Part shown: piece by piece, positions 8,197-16,185 of the stretch
How the letters are laid out: each line of letters opens with the position of its first letter
Position numbering within the stretch: position 1 is the first letter of the stretch
From: an uncultured Ruminococcus sp.
GTDB taxonomy: Bacteria; Bacillota; Clostridia; Oscillospirales; Ruminococcaceae
NCBI RefSeq assembly: GCF_934476685.1
Contig: NZ_CAKSNX010000001.1
Coordinates: 372,001 to 436,000 of the forward strand
Length of the DNA: 64,000 nt
Reading direction: 5' to 3'
The notes under the pieces: generated by a model
Database searches by the model: none
What the model saw: the letters and a program-made list of their open reading frames with translations, nothing else
Told to the model about the DNA's origin: nothing
Program-made: the position numbers and the translations under genes

Positions 8197-8223
8197 TTAG
8201 CACTCTGAACGATAGAGTGCTAA
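8197..8223. promoter_or_regulatory. CIRCE operator (HrcA-binding site)
   Basis: A perfect 9-9-9 inverted repeat, TTAGCACTC-N9-GAGTGCTAA, identical to the consensus HrcA operator. The nearest credible gene is hsp20 on the minus strand (start at 7976). No clear sigma-A promoter was seen between them. No dnaK or groE is in the window. Confidence 0.93.
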
Positions 8224-8385
8224 TTGCTTAGGCGGATAACAAGCTTGCCGAGTAAAAATTTTAGCCTGTCAACCTCTTTTGGAAAATGGGGTTGATACTA
8301 AAACTTGTTTTTTGAATTTGATAGTTTGCGATTTTTTTTTATTTTGTTTGACGCTTAAAGTTTGCACTATGTATAAAAGCTTAGA

Positions 8386-8402
8386 GGCGACCACAGGTCG
8401 CC
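8386..8402. repeat. Palindromic 17-mer, copy 1 (family A)
   Basis: GGCGACCACAGGTCGCC: a 7-bp perfect inverted repeat with a 3-nt centre, followed by CCTACG. The same 17-mer, in either orientation, recurs at 8636, 15588 and 19740, with a mutated copy at 15912. Confidence 0.85.
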
Positions 8403-8469
8403 CCTACGAATACTTTGTAAATCCATATAAGACCTTTGGTCGCCTCTTTTCTATCGCAAGCCAAAATTT

Positions 8470-8665
8470 ATTAAGTATGTATTGCCTTTTAAACTTCTAG
8501 TACATACATGATTTAACAAAGTGTTATGCCTTACAACCTTAGCATAGCCTGTACGTTTTGTAATATTCATACAAAAAGGGACGGTCAGAAACCGCCCCTT
8601 ACAATACAGTATTTTGCCTACATTTGAGAGAAACTGGCGACCACAGGTCGCCCCTACGGAAATAT
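8470..8665. repeat. Composite AT-rich repeat, copy 1
   Basis: About 200 bp with a second diverged copy at 15705-15945. The shared order is: a short GTATTTGCC-like run, CATACATGATTTAACAAA, a TTATGC block, ACAAAAAG, GGTCAGAAACCGCCCCTTAC, then GAGAG and the palindromic 17-mer (8636-8652). No ORF in it looks real. Confidence 0.7.
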
Positions 8666-8732
8666 TGAGAGAAAATTCTCATTAGACCTCATCAAAGTGA
8701 AAAGAGCCAATACAAAACCTTATTAAAGTCGG

Positions 8733-9068
8733 TTTAAGTAAAAGTCATATCTCAGTTTCTTCCGAGCGCAAATGAGAAGTTCGGACAGCAGACAGCGAGT
8801 TTACGAGCGTCCCGAATTACCCCGTCCGGCGAGGACCCGTCCGAGGACTTTTAGTAAAAGTCAGCACTTGGTTTCTTCCGAGCGCAAATGAGAAGTCCGC
8901 ACAGCAGACAGCGAGTTTACGAGCGTCCCGAATTACCCCGTCCGGCGAGGACCCGTCCGAGGACTTTTAGTAAAAGTCAGCACTTGGTTTCTTCCGAGCG
9001 CAAATGAGAAGTCCGCACAGCAGACAGCGAGTTTATCGAGCGTCCCGAATTACCCCGTCTGGGAAGAC
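8733..9068. repeat. Three tandem 116-bp GC-rich repeat units (family C) downstream of the ClC gene
   Basis: Units begin at 8733, 8849 and 8965; the period is exactly 116 bp. Each contains a TTTAGTAAAAGTC lead, TTTCTTCCGAGCGCAAATG, CAGACAGCGAG, GAGCGTCCCGAAT and CCCCGTCCGG blocks. The last unit ends at the TAG stop of the ClC gene (9069-9071 on the minus strand). The stretch 8224-8732 holds only repeats and AT-rich sequence. Related copies lie at 15.35, 16.0, 19.2 and 53.1 kb. Confidence 0.9.
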
Positions 9069-10349
9069 CTATTTGGCGTTGATGTTGATGTATTCGGGTT
9101 TTAGTTTGGAGTACATTATCTTTTGGCTGGAGTATAATCCGTAGTAACCCGAAAGCATATAGCTTACTCCGCAGGCTATGGCGAACAGGATCGTCGCTCC
9201 CGAACCGAAAAGCTCAAAGCTTAAAAATATCGACGCTATCGGACAGTTTACTACTCCGCAGAATGTCGCCACAAGTCCTATGGCTGCCCCGAAACATGGC
9301 TCTGCTCCCACCAGCGGTGCAAATATGCAGCCGAATGTCGAGCCGATGAAAAATGTCGGAACTATCTCTCCGCCTTTAAATCCTGAGCCTATGCATATCG
9401 CTGTGAAAATTATCTTCATAAGAAATGCCGCAGGCTTTGCTGTGCCGCCCTCTATGGCTGCGGATATTATCTGTCCGCCTGCTCCATTGTAATCTCCGCT
9501 GCTGCATATGAGCGAAAGTACAATGAGTATCATTCCGCCTGCCGCAATACGAAGGTATGCGTTCTTTATGTGTATTCCGAAAAGATCGTGACTTCTCTTC
9601 ATTGCAACACAGAAAAGTATGGAGATAAGCGCACAGGCTACCGCTATTATACCTGTCTGAGTTACACTGACAATGGAAAGTCTGGGAAGTTCACAGCCGA
9701 TCATAAACGCTGTTGGCTTTAAGCCCAGCAAAAGCGATACCTTGTATGCCACAAGGGAGGAGGCTATGCACGGCACAAGACCTGCATAGTATATAACGCC
9801 TACGCTTATGACTTCCATAGCGAAAAATGTTGCCGTCAGCGGTGTTCCGAAAAGTGCGGAGAATACAGAACTCATTCCGCACATTATGGCAAGACTCATG
9901 TCCTTTTGGTCGAGGTGGAGAATATCTCCTGCCTTTGCGCCTATGCTGCCGCCTAACTGGAGAGCCGCTCCCTCACGTCCTGCCGAACCGCCCACAAGGT
10001 GGGTTATGACTGTGGAAATAAATATCAGCGGCGCCATTATTATAGGAACGTGTATGTTCGTCCGTATGGAACTGATTATAAGATTTGTTCCCGTTTCTTC
10101 ATCTATCTTGCAGGCACGGTAGAGAAATACGATGAAAAGTCCTGCAAGGGGTGCAAAAAAAACAGTCCATTCATGATCGTCTGTACGGAACTGCGTCACC
10201 CAGTTTACTGCCATATGGAAAAACGATCCCACAAGTCCTCCTGTTATGCCCAGCGCACAGGATATGCCCAGCCATTTCGCAAATGTTACTGCGTAGTTGA
10301 AACCCGAATCTATTTTTTCCTTGACAAATTGTTTGTTTATCACGTCCAT
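9069..10349 (-). CDS. ClC-family chloride channel/transporter
   Basis: Multi-span membrane protein that moves chloride or fluoride, as a channel or a proton-coupled antiporter. About 426 residues from the chosen start. The selectivity and gating segment GGSAGREGAALQLGG (GREG at about 124-127) holds the external gating glutamate; GSGFKGGEIVPTFFIGS near residue 325 is the second selectivity segment. There are no C-terminal CBS domains, as usual in short bacterial ClCs. The open frame begins at 10388, but a hairpin at 10373-10404 covers that region. GAGGG lies just upstream, so ATG 10349 or GTG 10343 is more likely. The gene ends exactly where the repeat block begins. Confidence 0.9.
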   Translation of the reverse strand: MDVINKQFVKEKIDSGFNYAVTFAKWLGISCALGITGGLVGSFFHMAVNWVTQFRTDDHEWTVFFAPLAGLFIVFLYRACKIDEETGTNLIISSIRTNIHVPIIMAPLIFISTVITHLVGGSAGREGAALQLGGSIGAKAGDILHLDQKDMSLAIMCGMSSVFSALFGTPLTATFFAMEVISVGVIYYAGLVPCIASSLVAYKVSLLLGLKPTAFMIGCELPRLSIVSVTQTGIIAVACALISILFCVAMKRSHDLFGIHIKNAYLRIAAGGMILIVLSLICSSGDYNGAGGQIISAAIEGGTAKPAAFLMKIIFTAICIGSGFKGGEIVPTFFIGSTFGCIFAPLVGAEPCFGAAIGLVATFCGVVNCPIASIFLSFELFGSGATILFAIACGVSYMLSGYYGLYSSQKIMYSKLKPEYININAK

Positions 10350-10372
10350 ACCCTCATAAACAGACTGCAAAA

Positions 10373-10404
10373 TGCAATACCGCATCAAACTGTACGGTAT
10401 TGCA
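10373..10404 (-). terminator. Hairpin after ridA
   Basis: TGCAATACCG and CGGTATTGCA form a perfect 10-bp stem with a 12-nt loop. On the minus strand it is followed by TTTTGC. It separates ilvA-ridA from the ClC gene. Confidence 0.75.
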
Positions 10405-10429
10405 TCACAATCACTTTTCTTTTTTATTT

Positions 10430-10804
10430 TTACTTTTCAGCAATAACTTCTACTTCTACAAGAACGTCCTTTGGAAGTTCCTTTACAGCAACACAGCTTC
10501 TTGCCGGCTTGCTTGTGAAATATTCGCCGTATACACCGTTGAATGCAGCAAAATCAGACATATTCTTCAGGAAGCATACTGTCTTTACTGCCTTGTCAAT
10601 AGATGTGCCTGCTGCTTCGAGAACAGCTGTAAGGTTCTTGCATACCTGATGTGTCTGCTCCTCGATAGTTGTTGCTTCAACATTTCCTGTTGCAGGATCG
10701 ATAGCTATCTGACCTGATGTGAAAACAAGTCCGCCAACTGTCATTGCCTGTGAATAAGGTCCGATCGCATCGGGTGCATTCTTTGTGTAAACTTTCTCTG
10801 CCAT
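10430..10804 (-). CDS. ridA: RidA family reactive imine/enamine deaminase
   Basis: Hydrolyses 2-aminoacrylate and 2-aminocrotonate, the reactive intermediates released by PLP-dependent threonine/serine dehydratases, to 2-ketoacids and ammonia. The 124 residues are the family norm. Signature pieces are APDAIGPYSQA near the N-terminus, FTSGQIAIDPATG, and the C-terminal ARSCVAVKELPKDVLVEVEVIA with the conserved substrate-binding arginine. AAAGGAG precedes the ATG. It follows ilvA by 41 bp on the same transcript, which fits its role in clearing the intermediate made by IlvA. Confidence 0.96.
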   Translation of the reverse strand: MAEKVYTKNAPDAIGPYSQAMTVGGLVFTSGQIAIDPATGNVEATTIEEQTHQVCKNLTAVLEAAGTSIDKAVKTVCFLKNMSDFAAFNGVYGEYFTSKPARSCVAVKELPKDVLVEVEVIAEK

Positions 10805-10845
10805 TTTTATCTACTCCTTTAAATATATTTTTGATTTAAAACTGT

Positions 10846-12045
10846 TTAGTCGATTATCTTGAAGCCTTCCTTAGTAAGTTCGCTTCTGATCTGTCTGATA
10901 TGGTCATAGTTTCTTGTTTCAAGAACAATTCTTAGCAGGCATTCTGTGATATCGCTTTCCTCGCTTGCTCTCTCGTGGTGGATAGAAACAACATTTCCGC
11001 CGAGATCGGAGATGATAGCGGAAACTCCCTTAAGCTGACCGGGCTTATCTTCAAGCTGGATAGTAAGGGTATCTGATCTTCCCGACTTGAGCAGACCTCT
11101 CTTGATAACTCTTGAAAGGATAGTAACGTCGATGTTTCCGCCCGAAACGAGGCAGACAACATTCTTGCCCTTAAGATCAGGTATCTTGTTGAACATTACA
11201 GCGGCAACGGAAACTGCGCCTGCGCCCTCTGCAATAAGCTTCTGCTTTTCGATAAGGTGGAGTATAGCGGAGGATACCTCATCATCTGATACAGTAACAA
11301 CTCCGTCAACATACTTCTTGCAGTATTCAAATGTGTTCTCACCGGGCTCTTTTACCTTTATGCCGTCTGCGATAGTGTGAACGCTGTCAAGACATTCGAT
11401 CTTTCCGTCCGCAAGGGATCTTACCATAGACGGAGCGCCCTCAGCCTGTACGCCGTAAACTCTTACTCTAGGATTGAGCTGCTTTACTGCGAAAGCAACA
11501 CCTGAGATAAGTCCGCCGCCGCCGACAGGAACGACTACGATGTCAGCGTTTGTTACCTGATTGAGTATTTCAAGTCCGATAGTACCCTGACCTGCGATAA
11601 CATTTTCATCATCGAATGGGTGAATGAATGTATAGCCCTTTTCGTCACGCAGTCTGATAGCCTCTGCGTAAGCGTCATCATATACACCCGGAACAAGGCA
11701 GATATCTGCGCCGTAGCCCTTTGTTGCCTCTACCTTTGAGATAGGTGCGCCGTCAGGCAGACAGATAAGGGATTTTATGCCGTTTTTGGAAGCCGCAAGA
11801 GCAACGCCCTGAGCGTGGTTTCCTGCGGAACAGGCGATAACGCCGTGTGCCTTTTCTTCATCGGAAAGCTGTGATATCTTGTAATACGCACCTCTGACCT
11901 TGAAAGAACCTGTTACCTGAAGGTTTTCTGTCTTAAGATAAACGTTGCAGTCAGGGTTTACCTTAGGGGCAAAAATGCAGGCGGTAGGTCTGATTATCTC
12001 CTTAAGGACGTTTGATGCGTCGAAAATTTTGTCTAGTGTAAGCAT
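10846..12045 (-). CDS. ilvA: Threonine ammonia-lyase (threonine dehydratase)
   Basis: PLP enzyme converting threonine to 2-oxobutanoate and ammonia, the entry to isoleucine synthesis or a catabolic route. 399 residues. The PLP lysine is K49 in GSFKVRGAYYK; the phosphate-binding glycine loop is VVPVGGGGLISG (about 175); the Ser-x-Gly segment LVSGGNIDV lies near 307. The last 75 residues form one ACT domain (LTIQLEDKPGQLKGVSAII), making it the short ACT-containing form and not the two-ACT biosynthetic enzyme of E. coli. AGAGGT supports ATG 12045 over the longer frame, which would run into the T-box terminator. T-box control is expected. Confidence 0.94.
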   Translation of the reverse strand: MLTLDKIFDASNVLKEIIRPTACIFAPKVNPDCNVYLKTENLQVTGSFKVRGAYYKISQLSDEEKAHGVIACSAGNHAQGVALAASKNGIKSLICLPDGAPISKVEATKGYGADICLVPGVYDDAYAEAIRLRDEKGYTFIHPFDDENVIAGQGTIGLEILNQVTNADIVVVPVGGGGLISGVAFAVKQLNPRVRVYGVQAEGAPSMVRSLADGKIECLDSVHTIADGIKVKEPGENTFEYCKKYVDGVVTVSDDEVSSAILHLIEKQKLIAEGAGAVSVAAVMFNKIPDLKGKNVVCLVSGGNIDVTILSRVIKRGLLKSGRSDTLTIQLEDKPGQLKGVSAIISDLGGNVVSIHHERASEESDITECLLRIVLETRNYDHIRQIRSELTKEGFKIID

Positions 12046-12065
12046 AGCTACTACCTCTTTCCTAA

Positions 12066-12345
12066 AATAAAAATCTCCGCCCCTGAAAACAGAGGCGAAG
12101 AAAAAAATCAATAATATTTCTCCGTGTTACCACTCCGCTTGCGGAAAAAATCCCGCCGCTCGTACTCATATAACGGTGAGGACCGGCTTTGCTTATAGGC
12201 GCAGGCTTTCAGCAAAGCAGCTCGGGGATGATCCAGAAAACGAAAACCCTGCGTTCTTTCACCAGACGAACGCTCTCTGAGAGGATCGAACCGTTTTCAC
12301 CTTTCCCGTCAAAGCTTTTGACCTTTTACACTTTTGACACTTATC
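12066..12345 (-). promoter_or_regulatory. T-box leader of ilvA-ridA
   Basis: Read on the minus strand, a 280-nt structured leader contains the T-box core AGTGGTAACACGG (plus-strand 12122-12134). It is followed by a terminator hairpin: CGCCTCTG/CAGGGGCG at 12078-12097, then a T-rich run. Upstream are an AGAGAG/GAACGC stem-I-like region and several paired blocks. In T-box systems, uncharged tRNA binding switches the leader from terminator to antiterminator. The specifier codon could not be placed with certainty; an ATC (Ile) or ACC (Thr) reading would fit the gene. Confidence 0.85.
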
Positions 12346-12358
12346 ATTTAATGTTTAA

Positions 12359-12387
12359 ATTATAGCACCGAAAAAAGCGATTGTCAA
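12359..12387 (-). promoter_or_regulatory. Consensus sigma-A promoter of the ilvA T-box transcript
   Basis: On the minus strand TTGACA (12382-12387), 17-bp spacer, TATAAT (12359-12364): a perfect consensus promoter directly upstream of the T-box. Confidence 0.92.
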
Positions 12388-12430
12388 TACAGTTTCAATT
12401 ATTTTATTTTGACTTTATTTCACTTTTTCT

Positions 12431-12503
12431 ATGAACGTAGTTCATTAGGATACAGTTCGTTAGAACTGGGTTCATTGAACATAACTCTTTAATGAGCGGA
12501 GTT
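12431..12503. repeat. String of four short inverted repeats with GTTC/GAAC cores
   Basis: ATGAAC-GTA-GTTCAT (12431-12445), AGTTC-GTTA-GAACT (12454-12467), GTTC-ATT-GAAC (12470-12480) and AACTC...GAGTT (12483-12503) follow each other within 73 bp, directly after the stop of the binding-protein gene. They may act as its transcript 3' end, but there is no clear T run. Confidence 0.6.
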
Positions 12504-12511
12504 CATTGCTG

Positions 12512-13795
12512 TTATTGCGGGATAATTCCCTCCATGACCTCTTTCATACTGCTGTAAGCTCGCTGAGCGGCTTCTTTGGTGTGGGATTTTTCGTAATACA
12601 CGCTGTCGCAGGCGTCTATAAATATGTCTATGACATCTTCATTTTCGAGGTAAGGGCTCATTATATCCAGCTCTTCTGTGTTCTGCATTTTCTGCTCTGC
12701 ACTATATTCTATGCCGCCGAGCATATCCCTTGCTTCAAGAGCCTCTTTCGCTGAACGGCTTACAGGTATGCCCTTTGTGCTGCCCTGTATAACAGCCATA
12801 TCTGCGCTGTTAAGAAGGTAATCAGTAAATTCAGCGGCAGCTTTCGGGTTTGCGGTATCTTTCTTTATGGCATAAAAGCCTGTTGGCTTAACAGACCAGC
12901 CGTAGGAGATATAGTTGTTCGTTACGGGGTAATCTCCCACCACCATTTCAAAGCCTGCTTTCTGTGCGTCCTCGCTGTAATAACCTGAGTCGGATATCCA
13001 TACGGCTGTGCCGCCGGTAAGGCAGTTTTCAAGGTCGCTGCGTTCAAACTCGGAATAGATCTTTGACACCTTTTCGTCAACGAGGTGATTATAGAAATCT
13101 ATCATTGCGGCAATATCATTTTCCGTAAGATCAAAGCTGCCGTCAAAGACTTTCTTTCCCGTAGTCTGTTCGAGATAAGCGCAGCAGCATAGCCAGAAGT
13201 TTTTCTTTGTCAGCTGGATAGGGTAGACCTCATCGGAGCGCATGACCTTTGCGGCATTGAAGAGATCGTCCCAAGTCGATGGGACAGGCAGACCGTAATT
13301 ATCATAAAGAGTTTTGTTATAAACAAATGTAATTGAACTTAAACTTATTGGCAGAGCATTCAGCTTTCCGTTTATAGTGCCGAAATCAAGTTCGTCCTGC
13401 GAGAAATTCGACAGGTCGATATAGTCGGACAGCTCATTAAGGTCATAGAAATCCTCACCCTCAGGGGAGTATTCATACAGCCAGCTGTAATTGAGCTGCA
13501 TAACGTCCGCTTCCGTATCTGAATAGAACTCTGAATCCATTTTTGCCTTAAAACCTTCAAAGTCGCTGTACTGGGGATTTATGCCGATATCTGTATGGCT
13601 TTCCTCAAATGCCGATATGCCTTTGAGTGTGTTTTCATTTCGCTCGTCCTTTCCCCACCAAGAAAATGTTATTTCTGCGTTCTGCTGATCGGGGATAACT
13701 CTTCCGTATGAACAGGAACAAAGCGAGGCTGTGAACAGCAGGGCGGTGGAAAAGCTGACGATCTTTTCAGGAGATATTGAAGATAGTTTTCTCAT
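12512..13795 (-). CDS. Extracellular sugar-binding lipoprotein (family 1 solute-binding protein)
   Basis: Surface lipoprotein of 427 residues. The basic N-terminus and hydrophobic stretch (FSTALLFTASLCSC) end in a lipobox-like cysteine, C26 or C28. The mature part opens with ITFSWWGKDERNENTLKGISAFEE, typical of CUT1 sugar-binding proteins, followed by ADVMQLNYSWLYEY and WDDLFNAAKVM. No permease or ATPase genes are nearby. It overlaps the upstream membrane GGDEF-like gene by 4 bp (ATGA), so the two are translationally coupled. A role as the ligand-sensing partner of that receptor is therefore as likely as transport. Confidence 0.85.
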   Translation of the reverse strand: MRKLSSISPEKIVSFSTALLFTASLCSCSYGRVIPDQQNAEITFSWWGKDERNENTLKGISAFEESHTDIGINPQYSDFEGFKAKMDSEFYSDTEADVMQLNYSWLYEYSPEGEDFYDLNELSDYIDLSNFSQDELDFGTINGKLNALPISLSSITFVYNKTLYDNYGLPVPSTWDDLFNAAKVMRSDEVYPIQLTKKNFWLCCCAYLEQTTGKKVFDGSFDLTENDIAAMIDFYNHLVDEKVSKIYSEFERSDLENCLTGGTAVWISDSGYYSEDAQKAGFEMVVGDYPVTNNYISYGWSVKPTGFYAIKKDTANPKAAAEFTDYLLNSADMAVIQGSTKGIPVSRSAKEALEARDMLGGIEYSAEQKMQNTEELDIMSPYLENEDVIDIFIDACDSVYYEKSHTKEAAQRAYSSMKEVMEGIIPQ

Positions 13796-15261
13796 ACCTT
13801 TTCCCTCCCTGTTGTTTCGTTTTTATACAAAACATAATTTCCGTCATTTTCTTCCGCTTCTTTCAGCGCTTCGCCTGCGGACTCGTAAAGCTCGTCATAG
13901 TCTGTGCTTACGTCAGGATAAACTGCTGCGCCTATGGAGCATTTTATCATACCTCTGCCCGAATCAAGCTCACATTCCTCAAGTCTGCGGCTTATTTCTT
14001 TCAGACTTTCTTTCAGTTTGTCGTGTGCTTTAAAAAGGTCGTATTCTGTAAAGTCTGCAAACACAACGAACTCATTTTTGCCTGTTCTGCCAACAACATT
14101 TCCTGCGTCGGGGTCTTCTGCATAAAAGCCTGTGAGTATTCCCGAAACTTTAAGCAGCGCTTCACTAACGCCTGCTGTGCCATAGTTTTCGGAAATGAGG
14201 TCGAGGTTGTTTATTTTAACCAATGCAAGTAGGATAGTTGAGCCTGAGATACAGGTTTCTATCTTATCAGCGATAAGGTTTTCCGCAGCCTCGGCTGTAT
14301 ACAGACCTGTAAGTCCGTCTGTTGAACTTTTCTTTGTGGCATAGGCTGAACCTGCTGGGGCAGCGACAATGCTGATCATAGCAATGACTGCGATAGAGAA
14401 AAGCACTATTCCAAGGCATATTACATCTGTGCGGACGTAAATGCTGTGGCTTGCTCTCATATCATTAACGGTAATTATCTTCCAGCCGCAGTCGAGGACG
14501 CTGACGCTTTCGATCATATCATAGTTTATGAGCGTATAGCCGCTTTTTTGTGACTGGTCGATATATTTCGGGTCTATCATACTGCCCTCTTTGCCTTTAT
14601 GGGAGTAGATTATCCTGCCGCTGCTGTCGGTGAGGAAAAGCTCTGCGTTATCCTGTCTGCCTTTGGGGATAAAAGTTCCTGAAAGCTCGTTGGTATAGAA
14701 AGAGCCGACAAATATCGCATGGTCATGCACTTCTCTGAGGTAATATATTCTGTTATAGTCATCATTTATTCCGCAAACCCAAGCAGTTTTCTTGCCGTCA
14801 AGACCATTTTTCAGAGTTTGGAACATATCGGGTTCGAGGAGATCTTCCGTTACGGAAGAGAGTTTTCCTGCGTGGCTGTCATTTCGGTAGATGATAGCGA
14901 AGTCGCAGTAATTATCCAGCAGGCTGAAGCTTGTGAGGTAGTCGGTCATTTCGCTTTCTATCTGAGCGGCACGGTACTTATCCAGCTGGGTATCAGATGC
15001 ATCGTAGTCCATATAGTTATCTTTAGTAAGGGCGACTGCGCTGAGGTTTTCAAGCTTTTGCATATACTGTTTTACAGCTATCTCGGTTTCTTTATTGAGA
15101 GATGCGGTCACATCTGCGGCGGTATCGCTCAAGTTGCAGAAATGTATGTAAGAAGAATACGCCATGATAGCGGCGCAGGTCACTATCATTATAAGCACAT
15201 AGATAACAGGAAGACGGTTTCGTGGAATTCTTCCCGAATTTTTTTCCTTTACGGCTTTCAA
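13792..15261 (-). CDS. Membrane receptor with extracellular sensor and degenerate GGDEF domain
   Basis: About 489 residues. TM helix 1 (about 19-38) and TM helix 2 (about 290-315) enclose an extracellular domain of some 250 residues, similar in layout to dCache sensors. The cytoplasmic part is a GGDEF fold: it opens with SSTDGLTGLYT, but the active-site signature reads GRTGKNEF, so the second G is K and the metal-binding D is N. Cyclase activity is doubtful; nucleotide or partner binding remains possible. I prefer TTG 15261, preceded by GGAGGGG, over ATG 15291. It is coupled to the downstream sugar-binding lipoprotein. Confidence 0.8.
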   Translation of the reverse strand: MKAVKEKNSGRIPRNRLPVIYVLIMIVTCAAIMAYSSYIHFCNLSDTAADVTASLNKETEIAVKQYMQKLENLSAVALTKDNYMDYDASDTQLDKYRAAQIESEMTDYLTSFSLLDNYCDFAIIYRNDSHAGKLSSVTEDLLEPDMFQTLKNGLDGKKTAWVCGINDDYNRIYYLREVHDHAIFVGSFYTNELSGTFIPKGRQDNAELFLTDSSGRIIYSHKGKEGSMIDPKYIDQSQKSGYTLINYDMIESVSVLDCGWKIITVNDMRASHSIYVRTDVICLGIVLFSIAVIAMISIVAAPAGSAYATKKSSTDGLTGLYTAEAAENLIADKIETCISGSTILLALVKINNLDLISENYGTAGVSEALLKVSGILTGFYAEDPDAGNVVGRTGKNEFVVFADFTEYDLFKAHDKLKESLKEISRRLEECELDSGRGMIKCSIGAAVYPDVSTDYDELYESAGEALKEAEENDGNYVLYKNETTGREKV

Positions 15262-15344
15262 AATTTTCCCCTCCAGAAAAGAATAATACATTATTATATA
15301 AAATTATAACATATCTACTCCCCAATAATATTATCAATTTGTAA

Positions 15345-15535
15345 AATGTGTCCTCGGGCGGACGGCTCGGTTCGGGACGCTCGGCAAGCTCGCTGTCTGC
15401 TGTCGGGGCTGTTATTTTGCGCTCGGAAGAGTCCTCGCCGGACGGGGTAATTCGGGACGCTCGTAAACTCGCTGTCGGCGGTATGGGTTTTCTCATTTGC
15501 GCTCGGAAGAAACGGAGATATGGCTTTTACTGAAA
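15345..15535. repeat. Family C GC-rich repeat, reverse orientation
   Basis: Begins with TCCTCGGGCGGACGG and contains two copies of the GGACGCTCG...CTCGCTGT core plus TTTGCGCTCGGAAGAAAC and a final CTTTTACTGAAA. It is the reverse complement of the 8733-9068 units. It lies upstream of the receptor gene, not at a stop codon. Confidence 0.85.
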
Positions 15536-15587
15536 CAGGGTTTGATGAGGTCTTGAATGGCTTTTCAAGGTGAGATATTTTGGTAGG

Positions 15588-15604
15588 GGCGACCTGTGGT
15601 CGCC
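15588..15604. repeat. Palindromic 17-mer, copy 3 (family A)
   Basis: GGCGACCTGTGGTCGCC, the exact reverse complement of the copies at 8386 and 8636, preceded by GTAGGG. Confidence 0.85.
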
Positions 15605-15704
15605 AGTTTCCGCCGCCGACTTTGATAAGGTCTTATCTCGTTTTTTAGGTCTGATGTTTTGGTCGGGGTGGTCTTTGACCGCCTTTGTCTTGTCACAAAC
15701 ACAA

Positions 15705-15945
15705 TTCATTAAGTCAGTATTTGCCCTTTATGCATTTGTACCACATACATAATTTAACAAATCGTTATGCAGTACAACCTTTTGACAGGTCAAAAATCGC
15801 ATACAAAAAGAGGCGGTCAGAAACCGCCCCTTACACATTATATTACAATAATATTCACTCGTACTCTGTTCCTTTCAAATGCAGTACATATTCTCAGTTT
15901 GAGAGGACACTGGCAACCAAAGGTCGCCCCTACGCATACGTTCTA
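15705..15945. repeat. Composite AT-rich repeat, copy 2
   Basis: A diverged second copy of 8470-8665. Shared landmarks are CATACATAATTTAACAAA, a GTTATGC block, GGTCAGAAACCGCCCCTTAC and a decayed palindrome at 15912-15928 (GGCAACCAAAGGTCGCC). Short ORFs here have repeat-driven composition and are not believed. Confidence 0.7.
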
Positions 15946-15964
15946 AAGCCAACATAAAATCTCC

Positions 15965-16185
15965 TCAAACCTTGTTTCGGTAAAAATTTTGCACCCTGTT
16001 TCTTCCGTGCATAAAAGTAAAAGACCGCACAGCAGACAGCGAGTTTACGAGCGTACCGAACCGAGCCGTCCGCCCGAGGATCAGACAGCGAGCTTGTGAG
16101 CGTCCCGAACCGAGCCGTCCGCCCGAGGACCAGACAGCGAGTTTACGAGCGTACCGAACCGAGCTGTCCGCCCGAGGATACATAA
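15965..16185. repeat. Family C repeat with three 49-bp sub-units next to rubrerythrin
   Basis: The CAGACAGCGAG core recurs at 16033, 16082 and 16131, a 49-bp period. Each is followed by GAGCGT, CGAACCGAG and CGTCCGCCCGAGGA. The block runs into the 3' end of the rubrerythrin gene, whose stop codon lies inside it. Confidence 0.88.

Noticed and set aside
8279..8500. 73-residue ORF on the plus strand after the CIRCE site
   Set aside because: It runs through the palindromic repeat, has a poor ribosome site and a repeat-driven composition; not a credible CIRCE target.
8733..9068. Possible CRISPR array
   Set aside because: The units are 116 bp with no short repeat plus unique spacer pattern; adjacent units are almost identical throughout, and there are no cas genes.
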